64,000 nt of DNA from DATKJY01 sp964540105 (GTDB lineage: Bacteria; Zixibacteria; MSB-5A5; GN15; FEB-12). The position numbers and the translations under genes are program-made. The stretch lies in contig CAZILL010000003.1 in NCBI GenBank assembly GCA_964540105.1, positions 186,001 through 250,000 of the forward strand, written 5' to 3'. Below the pieces are notes generated by a model, which saw only the letters and a program-made list of their open reading frames with translations, did no database searches and was not told the origin of the DNA. This document shows positions 9,155-16,428 of this stretch, in pieces. Numbering within the stretch: position 1 is the stretch's first letter; every line of letters starts with the position of its first letter.

Positions 9155-9183
9155 TTGATTTCATGTGTCCGCCCAAATAAGTT
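9155..9183 (+). promoter_or_regulatory. Weak putative promoter for the four-gene membrane cluster
   Basis: TTGATT at 9155-9160 and TAAGTT at 9178-9183 with a 17-base spacer. The candidate lies about 40 bases upstream of the first gene. The -10 match is poor (three of six). Included because the divergent gap must hold a plus-strand promoter and this is the best spaced candidate. Confidence 0.25.
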
Positions 9184-9208
9184 TCCAACGAGATCCCGCA
9201 AGAAGCCA

Positions 9209-9236
9209 ATGATAGCATATATATGATAGCATACAT
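9209..9236 (+). repeat. 14-base tandem duplication over a translation start
   Basis: ATGATAGCATATAT (9209-9222) is followed directly by ATGATAGCATACAT (9223-9236), with a single difference. The second copy opens the DUF6754-like gene. The first copy opens a five-codon frame (Met-Ile-Ala-Tyr-Ile) whose TGA overlaps the ATG of the gene. The AAGAAG ribosome-site-like sequence (9200-9205) is better spaced for the first copy than for the second. Confidence 0.7.
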
Positions 9237-9996
9237 TGACCCAACCAAGTTCCCTGTTCTTATCGCAGCGATAGCCTGCGCTATCATCGTCATGTTCGCT
9301 GTCCTGCGCCGTTCGCGCAGCCAAGAATACCGGCTGCGGCAGATTCCGGGGCTGCAGGCGATTGAAGATGCGATCGGACGGGCGACAGAAATGGCTCGTC
9401 CCGTTTTGTACACACCGGGGTGGGGAGGCGACATTCAGCGACCCACGACCATCGCTTCCATGAACATCTTGAGCCATGTCGCCGAGAAGACCGCGCAGTA
9501 CAATTGCCCACTCCTTTATCCTACCCACGATCCGGTTATCATGTCGGTAGCGCAGGAAGTCGTTCGCGAGAGCTACACCAAGGGGGGATTCGCAGATCGG
9601 TACGTTCAAGAGGACGTACGCTATGTCAGTTCATCACAATTCGGATATGCGGCCGCGGTTGAGGGGATGATCACTCGTTCTGAGCCGGCCGCAGTATTCC
9701 TTCTCGGCACGTTCGAGGCAGAGTCGCTCATAATGGCAGAAAGCGGAAACTCGGTCGGCGCCATACAGATCGCCGGCACCGATTCTACCATCCAGCTTGC
9801 CTTCTTCATAGTTGCCTGCGACTATACTCTTATCGGTGAAGAGCTGTTCGCAGCGTCGGGTTATCTCTCAAACGATCGTGCCATCCTTGCGTCTGTCTGG
9901 GCACAGGACATGCTAAAGGCCGCGATAGCCGTTTTTCTTGTTGTCGCGGCCGTATGGGCGGCGGTGGCTCCGACCAGTACCTGGTGGAGATTCTGA
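9223..9996 (+). CDS. DUF6754-like membrane protein
   Basis: 257 residues. One transmembrane segment near the N-terminus (about residues 9-27), a soluble domain of about 190 residues, and a second membrane segment near residues 230-250. The soluble part matches my recollection of the DUF6754 family: LRQIPGLQAIEDAIGRATEMARPVLYTPG, then PTHDPVIMSVAQEVVRE, then GNSVGAIQIAGTDSTIQLAF and CDYTLIGEELFAASGYLS. The function of this family is unknown to me. It is the first gene of a four-gene membrane cluster and ends in a TGATG overlap with the next gene. A 14-base duplication at its start may affect initiation. The family assignment should be verified by an HMM search. Confidence 0.75.
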   Translation: MIAYIDPTKFPVLIAAIACAIIVMFAVLRRSRSQEYRLRQIPGLQAIEDAIGRATEMARPVLYTPGWGGDIQRPTTIASMNILSHVAEKTAQYNCPLLYPTHDPVIMSVAQEVVRESYTKGGFADRYVQEDVRYVSSSQFGYAAAVEGMITRSEPAAVFLLGTFEAESLIMAESGNSVGAIQIAGTDSTIQLAFFIVACDYTLIGEELFAASGYLSNDRAILASVWAQDMLKAAIAVFLVVAAVWAAVAPTSTWWRF

Positions 9997-10616
9997 TGTT
10001 CCGTCGTCTCGCGCCGTTGATTTGCACCACCTGTGGACTGGGAATGTTCATCCTGTTCTTTCTCTCGAACCCCTTCGCCAAAGGGCTCAATCAGACCATG
10101 CTGGACTACTGGCAGATCATCTTTGCCTTTGCACTCATTGTCGGAGCCGCCGGTTATGTAAGAGGGAATGTAGTCGCACTCGAGAAAGGGAGTGATCGCC
10201 TTTATAGATTCGTTGGTCTCGCGGGAATGTTCTCGATGCCGATTCTGGCAACAATCTGGGGGACTCGTGCCAACTCTCCTTTCATGTGGTTGTTTGAAAA
10301 CGTTCAGGCGCCGATGCAGTCAACCGTCTTCGCGCTGCTTGCCTTCTTCGTCGCTTCCGCCTCTTTGCGCGGGTTTCGCGCGCGATCAGCCCCAGCTCTG
10401 CTGCTCCTCATCTCAGCGTTTCTCGTGCTATTCAGCAGATCGACTCTTGGCGCCACGGCCTTTGATTCTGTGACGGCCGTCGCCGATTGGCTCAGGAATT
10501 ACCCCTCAATGGCGGCCCGGCGAGCGATTCTGATTGGCATCGGCCTCGGATCGCTGACCACATCACTGCGAGTTATCGTCGGCATTGAGCGGACCTGGCT
10601 AGGAGGAAGCAGATGA
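9996..10616 (+). CDS. Six-TM membrane protein of the DUF6754 cluster
   Basis: 206 residues from the ATG at 9996, which overlaps the preceding TGA (TGATG) and has GGAGA six bases upstream. An ATG at 9954 in the same frame lies inside the previous gene and is unlikely. The protein is almost entirely hydrophobic with six evident transmembrane segments, including LAPLICTTCGLGMFILFF, IIFAFALIVGAAGYV and AILIGIGLGSLTTSLRVI. No known motif was recognised. The order and overlaps imply that it is made together with the DUF6754-like protein and the two downstream proteins. Confidence 0.75.
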   Translation: MFRRLAPLICTTCGLGMFILFFLSNPFAKGLNQTMLDYWQIIFAFALIVGAAGYVRGNVVALEKGSDRLYRFVGLAGMFSMPILATIWGTRANSPFMWLFENVQAPMQSTVFALLAFFVASASLRGFRARSAPALLLLISAFLVLFSRSTLGATAFDSVTAVADWLRNYPSMAARRAILIGIGLGSLTTSLRVIVGIERTWLGGSR

Positions 10617-11425
10617 CCGCTCTCTCTGTCCGTCGCAGCGTCTTCCTGGGTATGTTGATCGTTGTCTTCGCGAGTATGCTCTTGACCTTCCGACCCGACC
10701 TTCAACCGTCACCTGAATCTCGACGGATGTTCTCGTTTGTCGATTCGCTTCCGCCTGGGTCTGTGCTCCTCGTCTCCTTCGATCATGAGGCGTCGTCACT
10801 TCCAGAAGTGCGACCACTGGCATTGGCCCTTCTGCGGCATGTATTCAGTAAAGGGCATCGCGTGGTGGGTATGGCGCTCATGGCCGAAGGGACGGTCATA
10901 GGGTATCGACTGTTGCAGCAGGCGGCGCATGAATACAAACTCACTTACGGTAAAGACTATGTCTATCTCGGGTTCAAGCCACAAAATGTGGCGGCGATTC
11001 TATCCATCGGGGAGTCCTTTGCGACAACCTTTTCGTCGGATTACCTGGGAACGCCCTTCGATCAGATACCTGTGCTGGCCGGTATCAAGAACTACGATGA
11101 TGTGGCGGGCGTAATCTCCATCGCCGACGGCAATATGCCCACCTACTGGATTGAATATGGCTGGGCCAGATTCCACTTCACCGTCTGCTCAGCGATGACT
11201 GCGGCCATGATGACCACATATGACCCGTATCTTGCCTCGGGCCAGCTTCACGCTCTGGTCGGCGGATTGCGCGGGGCTGCGGAGTATGAGAAGCTCGTTG
11301 GTATAGGCGGCGGAGGAGGGCGCGGAATGCTCGCGCAAGCGGCGTCTCATTGGTACATCATGGCCTTGATCGTTGCCGGCAACGTCATGTATTACTTCGG
11401 GCGCAGGAAGTCGAGGCTAACTTGA
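10613..11425 (+). CDS. Membrane-anchored protein of unknown function (DUF6754 cluster)
   Basis: 270 residues, starting in an ATGA overlap with the previous gene. N-terminal transmembrane segment (FLGMLIVVFASMLLTF), a soluble domain of about 210 residues, and a C-terminal transmembrane segment (WYIMALIVAGNVMYYFG). The soluble part alternates beta-like and helical stretches (PPGSVLLVSFDHEASSLPEV, HRVVGMALMAEGTVIGYRLL) suggesting a Rossmann-like fold, and ends in a Gly-rich loop (GIGGGGGRG). Its topology mirrors the DUF6754-like protein: helix, soluble domain, helix. I do not recognise the family. The side of the membrane facing the soluble domain cannot be decided by eye. Confidence 0.7.
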   Translation: MTALSVRRSVFLGMLIVVFASMLLTFRPDLQPSPESRRMFSFVDSLPPGSVLLVSFDHEASSLPEVRPLALALLRHVFSKGHRVVGMALMAEGTVIGYRLLQQAAHEYKLTYGKDYVYLGFKPQNVAAILSIGESFATTFSSDYLGTPFDQIPVLAGIKNYDDVAGVISIADGNMPTYWIEYGWARFHFTVCSAMTAAMMTTYDPYLASGQLHALVGGLRGAAEYEKLVGIGGGGGRGMLAQAASHWYIMALIVAGNVMYYFGRRKSRLT

Positions 11426-12039
11426 TTGACCCAGGAACCGCAGTTGCAGGTCTGTTAACTCTTGCGATTCTCTCGTTTCTCTATCGGGACAATCCGTTCT
11501 ACAAGTTTGCTGAGTATCTCCTGGTCGGTCTGTCAGTCGGTTATGTCCTGGTGATCACGTGGACAAGCAATGTCATGACCCTGCTGGTACAACCGCTCTT
11601 TGTCGAGGGTCGCTTGTTGTTATTGATTCCGACGGCTCTCGGGTTGATGATGTTCGCACGTTTTCATGCAAGGACCAATTCGCTGTCGCGGATCCCGCTT
11701 GCCGTTCTTGTCGGGTCGGGAGCAGGCGTCGCCATTCCGGCTATGATCGGTCCACGTGTATTGAAGCAGCTCTCTGAGACAATAACGCCATTCACGAGTT
11801 CATCGCCGGAAACGCTGATCTCAGGCAGCGTAGTCGCGATAGGTCTCATCTGCACGTTAGCGTATTTCTATTTCAGCCGAGAGCATCGTGGAATCCTCGG
11901 TGTAGCTGCAAATAGCGGGCGATATTTCCTGATGGTGTTCTTCGGCGCGACCTTTGGCTACACCGTCATGTCGCGAATGTCGACGTTTATCGGTCGCGTG
12001 GAGTTCCTTCTTGTGGATTTCTTCCATCTCACGAAGTGA
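11422..12039 (+). CDS. Second six-TM membrane protein of the DUF6754 cluster
   Basis: 205 residues from a TTG at 11422 that overlaps the preceding TGA (TTGA) and has GAGG six bases upstream. A longer in-frame start at 11350 would add 24 charged residues read from inside the previous gene. Six transmembrane segments can be counted, from DPGTAVAGLLTLAILSFLY to FLMVFFGATFGYTVMS. An N-terminal membrane helix carrying DPGT and the stretch FAEYLLVGLSVGYVLV are the most distinctive parts. Not recognised as any transporter family. With its three upstream partners it probably forms one membrane complex. Confidence 0.72.
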   Translation: MIDPGTAVAGLLTLAILSFLYRDNPFYKFAEYLLVGLSVGYVLVITWTSNVMTLLVQPLFVEGRLLLLIPTALGLMMFARFHARTNSLSRIPLAVLVGSGAGVAIPAMIGPRVLKQLSETITPFTSSSPETLISGSVVAIGLICTLAYFYFSREHRGILGVAANSGRYFLMVFFGATFGYTVMSRMSTFIGRVEFLLVDFFHLTK

Positions 12040-12054
12040 TAGCGAGGTTCTCTC

Positions 12055-12171
12055 ATGCTCTGTCGGAAATGCAAGATTGGCATGAAGGAACAGAAACGTT
12101 CATTCCACAAACAACGCAAGTGGATTTGCCCGAAATGCAAATCTGTCCGTTTCCAGAGGCAGTCAGCTTGA
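12055..12171 (+). CDS. Small zinc-ribbon protein (38 residues)
   Basis: A short reading frame with ATG at 12055 and GAGG eight bases upstream, beginning 16 bases after the preceding stop. It encodes 38 residues with two CxxC knuckles: CRKC at residues 3-6 and CPKC at residues 25-28, separated by a very basic segment (KEQKRSFHKQRKW). Two CxxC pairs about 20 residues apart are the layout of a zinc ribbon, usually a nucleic-acid or protein binding module. The position suggests it belongs to the membrane-protein operon, but it could equally be an independent small gene. No homolog is recalled. Confidence 0.6.
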   Translation: MLCRKCKIGMKEQKRSFHKQRKWICPKCKSVRFQRQSA

Positions 12172-12244
12172 GTGGGTGATTCCATCCACTTAGGACCAAA
12201 GTAGCATGGGTTCTCGGGAACAGATCGCATAAGAGGGGCAACTG

Positions 12245-13045
12245 ATGCAAACAGACGCATTGGACAGGCAGCCGTCACCCTCACTCCTCATCGGAACATC
12301 TGGTTACAGTTTCGATGACTGGCGCGGAACGTTCTATCCGGCTCAGCTCGACAAAGGAAAGATGCTCGACTATTATGTTCAGTATTTCCCGACGGTCGAA
12401 ATAAACTCCACGTACTATCGCATTCCACCTGCCCGGGTGATGGAGAGTCTCGCGCGGCGCGTGCCGCCAGCCTTCGACTTCGTGGTCAAGGTGCCGCAGT
12501 CCTTTACTCACCGAAGAACCGATCTGAACGAAGACATTGTCGCTTTCAACGAGTGCCTTCGTCCTATGAAGGAACGGAAGCAGCTTTCAGGGTTGCTTGC
12601 CCAGTTTCCATTCTCGTTTAAATTCTCGTATGAAGCATTGAGGCACGTCGGGATTTGTCGCGATGCCGTCGCTCCGACTCCTCTGTACGTAGAGTTTCGT
12701 CATTCCGACTGGATCAATAACCAGACACTTGGCTTTCTGACATCAGAGCAGATCGGGTTGGTGAGCGTCGACGAACCACAGCTAAAGGGCCTTCTTCCGC
12801 CGGTTCTTCACATGACCACGCCGAACCCATATCTTCGACTGCACGGGCGCAACGCCGAAGCTTGGTGGGGGGGAGGATCAGACAGATACGATTACTTGTA
12901 TTCCCCTGAGGAATTGGACGTGTGGAAAGCGCAACTCGATCGGGTGAAGACAAAGACTGGTCGAATCTACGTGTTCTTCAACAACTGCTTTCGCGGTCAA
13001 GCGGTCCGTAATGCCCTGGATTTCGTAAAGCGCATGCAAGAATAA
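12245..13045 (+). CDS. DUF72 domain protein (YecE-like)
   Basis: 266 residues of the DUF72 family, a TIM-barrel-like fold of unknown function found widely in bacteria. The family N-terminus is exact (IGTSGYSFDDWRGTFYP). PTVEINSTYYRIP follows, then FDFVVKVPQSFTH, VEFRHSDW, YLRLHGRNAEAWW and the C-terminal YVFFNNCFRGQAVRNA. The ATG follows GAGGGG with six bases between. Length is normal for the family. Neighbours do not hint at a role. Confidence 0.92.
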   Translation: MQTDALDRQPSPSLLIGTSGYSFDDWRGTFYPAQLDKGKMLDYYVQYFPTVEINSTYYRIPPARVMESLARRVPPAFDFVVKVPQSFTHRRTDLNEDIVAFNECLRPMKERKQLSGLLAQFPFSFKFSYEALRHVGICRDAVAPTPLYVEFRHSDWINNQTLGFLTSEQIGLVSVDEPQLKGLLPPVLHMTTPNPYLRLHGRNAEAWWGGGSDRYDYLYSPEELDVWKAQLDRVKTKTGRIYVFFNNCFRGQAVRNALDFVKRMQE

Positions 13046-13125
13046 CGAGCAGTGTCCTTGTTTCTTGTTGACTCGCAAGGTCTGCAACCTATTTTCCGAC
13101 TCATGATGAGATGGAAGTTACGCCG

Positions 13126-14058
13126 ATGTTCCTGAGACTTGAGAATATCAGAAAGGAATATGATGGCAAAGTGGCCGTCGACAGCCTTTCTCTCGGTGTT
13201 CCACGCGGGTCGATTTTCGGAATAATCGGGCCCAACGGCGCAGGGAAGACCACCACGATCAGGATGATCATGAACATCACCGCTCCCGATTCCGGTAAGA
13301 TTTTCGTGGACAACAATGAAGTGAAAGCTGACTTCAGCAGCCGGGTTGGGTATTTGCCGGAAGAGCGTGGTCTGTACAAGAAGATGACCCTGCAGGAGGT
13401 TATCGTATACATGGCCGAATTGAAGGGGTACCCAGCCGACAAGGCGGTGAAGCGCATCGGCCCATGGCTGGAGCGCATGAACCTCGAGAGTTATCGTCTC
13501 CGAAAAGTGGAAGAGTTGTCGAAGGGTATGCAGCAAAAGCTTCAATTCATTACGACCGTATTGCATGAGCCCGACTTTCTCATTCTTGATGAACTCTTTT
13601 CAGGGCTTGATCCCCTGAATATGGAATTGATCAAGGATATCATCCTCGATCTAAGACGAAACGGAACCACGATCCTGTTCTCGACCCACGTTATGGAGCA
13701 GGCCGAGAAACTCTGCGATCATGTTTGCATGATCTCTCAGGGTCGCAAAGTGATCGACGGGCGTCTGTCGGAAGTCAAGGCCGGGTTTGGCAAGAACTCC
13801 ATTCAGCTCGAAATCGAAGGCGATGGCTCAGTCGTCAAGAACCTGCCTGGAGTTGCGGCCGTCACCGAGTACAACAACTACTACGAGCTCAGGCTCGCGA
13901 ACGGGGGAGACCCTGACATTATACTGAGAAACTTGATAGGCAAGGTGAAGGTTAGGCGATTTGCTGTGATGGAGCCCTCACTGTACGACATTTTCATCGA
14001 AACGGCTAAGGTGGATCCGTCGCGAGTTAGTCCCGATCCGGGAGGGGAACGTGCGTAA
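13126..14058 (+). CDS. ABC transporter ATP-binding protein (NatA-like)
   Basis: 310 residues from the ATG at 13126; a start at 13111 would add five residues and lacks a better ribosome site. ABC ATPase with Walker A GPNGAGKTTT, a signature LSKGMQQKLQ in place of LSGGQ (typical of NatA/ABC-2 exporters), Walker B FLILDELFSGLDP and H-loop STHVME. The region after the nucleotide-binding domain (about residue 215 on) resembles DUF4162 of NatA-type proteins. It overlaps the start of the permease gene and must work with it as an ABC-2 exporter. Cargo is unknown; Na+ export is the precedent for this pair. Confidence 0.92.
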   Translation: MFLRLENIRKEYDGKVAVDSLSLGVPRGSIFGIIGPNGAGKTTTIRMIMNITAPDSGKIFVDNNEVKADFSSRVGYLPEERGLYKKMTLQEVIVYMAELKGYPADKAVKRIGPWLERMNLESYRLRKVEELSKGMQQKLQFITTVLHEPDFLILDELFSGLDPLNMELIKDIILDLRRNGTTILFSTHVMEQAEKLCDHVCMISQGRKVIDGRLSEVKAGFGKNSIQLEIEGDGSVVKNLPGVAAVTEYNNYYELRLANGGDPDIILRNLIGKVKVRRFAVMEPSLYDIFIETAKVDPSRVSPDPGGERA

Positions 14059-15367
14059 GTTTCTCGTCATATTCAAGCGGGAATACGCCCAGGTTGTGAG
14101 GAAGAAGTCGTTCATTGTTGGCTTGTTGCTCACTCCCACGATCATGATCGTTTCTATCTTGCTGCCAGCCTATATCGCAGAGACCAAGGCGACCGACAGT
14201 GAGAAGATTGCGGTCATCGACCAAAGCGGCACTGACCTGGGAGATCGATTTATCGAGACCCTTAAGGCATATAGGATTGAGAAGACGGACAAGCCGTATT
14301 ACCTCCTGACAAGGAAATACGACATACGATTCACAGATCGCGCATTGATGGACGCCGTTCTCGACTCCGTGCGATCGGAGATTAATGGCGAGAAGCTGAA
14401 GTACTGCCTTGTCATAAAGCCCGAGGCCCAGTTTGTCGATTCGAATCTCTATTTGATTTCAAATTCCGACAATTTTGTGACTCTTCGGCGATTCGAGCAG
14501 GACCTGTCGCAAATCTTCGCATCGCGACGTCTGCAAAACTCGAACATCAATTTGCCGGTAGACTCCGTGCTCAAACTGACGGCTCGGATAGACTTGCGAC
14601 GCCAGGACGCCAAGGGGGAATCGATCCCCTTCGAAGTAAAGTATTTTGGCGGGTTTATAATGGTGATGCTCATCTTCATCATGATCATCACCTACGGATC
14701 GCTGGTCATGCGCTCGGTGATCGAAGAAAAGAACTCGCGCGTCATGGAAGTGCTGGTGTCGTCTGTGACGCCGTTCCAGCTCATGCTCGGAAAGATTCTC
14801 GGTCTTGGAGCAGCCACTCTGACGCAGGTCGCCATTTGGATATTGCTGCTGCTCGGCCTCTATTTTGGATCGGGTCCTCTCTCGCTCTCGCTTGATCCGT
14901 CGGTGAGCCGTCTGTTATTCAACCCCGTCATCGTCGTCTTCTTCGTTCTATTCCTGATTTCGGGATATATCCTGTATTCAACGCTCTTTGCGCTGATTGG
15001 CTCGCTTGTCAACGGCGAGAAGGAGGCCCAGAATTTTGTCATGCCGATTACCTTTTCGATGATGATTCCCGTGTTCTTCGGGATTCGCGTGGTGCAAGAA
15101 CCGAACTCTGTGTTCAGCCTTGTCCTTTCTTTCATTCCATTCTTCTCGCCTACAATGATGATGATGCGTGTGGTGTTCGTGGCCCCCACGGCTACAAGTT
15201 ATTCTCTGTTTTCAGGAATACTTGGCGAGGCATCATTGGCTTTTTTGCTCGTTTGCCTCACAACCACAGGCGTCATCTGGGTAACGGCGCGCATCTTCCG
15301 TGTCGGAATCCTGATGTACGGAAAACGGCCCACGCTGCCAGAAATCATCAGGTGGATCAAGTATTGA
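14051..15367 (+). CDS. ABC-2 family transporter permease (NatB-like)
   Basis: 438 residues starting with GTG after GGAGGGGAAC, overlapping the ATPase gene by eight bases. One transmembrane helix near the N-terminus (KKSFIVGLLLTPTIMIVSIL), a soluble domain of about 150 residues, then five or so helices. The conserved motif VIEEKNSRVMEVLVSSVTP precedes the second helix, as in NatB and other ABC-2 permeases with a large extracytoplasmic domain. It forms the membrane half of the exporter with the preceding ATPase. Confidence 0.9.
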   Translation: MRKFLVIFKREYAQVVRKKSFIVGLLLTPTIMIVSILLPAYIAETKATDSEKIAVIDQSGTDLGDRFIETLKAYRIEKTDKPYYLLTRKYDIRFTDRALMDAVLDSVRSEINGEKLKYCLVIKPEAQFVDSNLYLISNSDNFVTLRRFEQDLSQIFASRRLQNSNINLPVDSVLKLTARIDLRRQDAKGESIPFEVKYFGGFIMVMLIFIMIITYGSLVMRSVIEEKNSRVMEVLVSSVTPFQLMLGKILGLGAATLTQVAIWILLLLGLYFGSGPLSLSLDPSVSRLLFNPVIVVFFVLFLISGYILYSTLFALIGSLVNGEKEAQNFVMPITFSMMIPVFFGIRVVQEPNSVFSLVLSFIPFFSPTMMMMRVVFVAPTATSYSLFSGILGEASLAFLLVCLTTTGVIWVTARIFRVGILMYGKRPTLPEIIRWIKY

Positions 15368-15383
15368 GGTTATAGAACGGCAA

Positions 15384-16286
15384 ATGCGAATTCGTACGAT
15401 TCTGCTGATAGCCACGCCGGCCCTTGTGCTCACCGTCCTGTTCGTTTCTACGTACACGGGGGAGGTCAGTGGACGCTCGACGCCACTTCAAGCGTCACTT
15501 GAGGGGAGTGCATATGCACTTGATTTTGATCGGGTCCGCTCCCGTGGACCCAATCTTAGTCTCAGGAGTGCGATCCTCGTCAACTTTGACAACGGCGAAG
15601 TGCTCTTTGCGAAGGAGCCCGATTCTGTCCTGCCGATCGCCTCGATCAGCAAGCTCGTTGCAGCGATGGTAGTGCTTGACTCGAAAGTTGGACTGACAAC
15701 CCGCGCCACGATCTCGAAAGAGGACGCATACCGCTCCTCACGGTCTCACCTGGCGGCAGGATGGCAGCTGAGGCTGATTGACCTGCTGCATGCGTCTCTG
15801 ATGAACTCAGACAACCGAGCGACGCGAACTCTGGCTTGCGCCGTGGCCGGCTCCCTCGATAGTTTTGCGGAGTTGATGAACCGCAAGGTCAGAGAGTTCG
15901 GCCTCAAGAACACTGTTTTCTTCGAGCCGACCGGCCTTGACCCAAGGAATGTGTCGACCGCCCACGAGCTGGCCATAATTCTCCATCATGCCTGTCAGTA
16001 CGACCTTATTGCGAGGATCACGTCCACACAAAAGTGCCGGGTGGCAGTGCTGAATCGGAGGCGGCGGACGATTCAGCTTGTCAATACGAACCGGCTTGTC
16101 GGCTCACAGTTTACCGTTTTGACCGGGAAGACCGGTCATATCAATGAGTCGGCCTATTGTCTGGCCACCGTATTGAAGAACAATGGCGGCCAGAGGCTGG
16201 CACTGGTCGTTCTCGGTGCGCCGGGGGGCAGGCTCCGTTTCAAAGAAGCCCGTAAGCTGGCGAGTTGGGGATTTCAGCAGCTATAA
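15384..16286 (+). CDS. D-alanyl-D-alanine carboxypeptidase / endopeptidase (S11 family)
   Basis: 300 residues with an N-terminal hydrophobic signal or anchor (LLIATPALVLTVLFVS). The penicillin-binding triad is complete: SISK (PIASISKLVAAMVV, near residue 86), SDN (LMNSDNRATRTL, near residue 140) and KTG (LTGKTGHINES, near residue 250). The short length, without a C-terminal amphipathic anchor domain, is like PBP7/PbpG. It trims or cleaves peptidoglycan peptides in the periplasm. It follows the ABC permease by 16 bases and may be co-transcribed. Confidence 0.9.
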   Translation: MRIRTILLIATPALVLTVLFVSTYTGEVSGRSTPLQASLEGSAYALDFDRVRSRGPNLSLRSAILVNFDNGEVLFAKEPDSVLPIASISKLVAAMVVLDSKVGLTTRATISKEDAYRSSRSHLAAGWQLRLIDLLHASLMNSDNRATRTLACAVAGSLDSFAELMNRKVREFGLKNTVFFEPTGLDPRNVSTAHELAIILHHACQYDLIARITSTQKCRVAVLNRRRRTIQLVNTNRLVGSQFTVLTGKTGHINESAYCLATVLKNNGGQRLALVVLGAPGGRLRFKEARKLASWGFQQL

Positions 16287-16307
16287 CTTTGGTAGGGGAA
16301 ATCGCGA

Positions 16308-16376
16308 ATGGAAGGGCGGGAGGAGTCTTCCAAGAACGATGATTGGTTTAGTTGGTTTCGAGAGAGTGTCTCATAA
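16308..16376 (+). CDS. Possible 22-residue micro-protein
   Basis: An ATG with AGGGGA about eight bases upstream opens a 22-codon frame rich in acidic and aromatic residues, containing DDWFSWFRESVS near its end. It lies in the 142-base convergent gap between the D,D-peptidase and leuS. The ribosome site is good but the frame is too short for compositional support, and the rest of the gap shows no terminator. A 10-base palindrome ATGTTAACAT follows at about 16385. Listed as a possibility only. Confidence 0.2.
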   Translation: MEGREESSKNDDWFSWFRESVS

Positions 16377-16428
16377 GAGATATTATGTTAACATACCCTG
16401 CGAGGTTTGAACCTTAACATAGCCGTCG

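Noticed and set aside
12171..12190. Seven-base hairpin after the zinc-ribbon gene
   Set aside because: It needs a G-T pair and is not followed by a T run, so it is not supported as a terminator.
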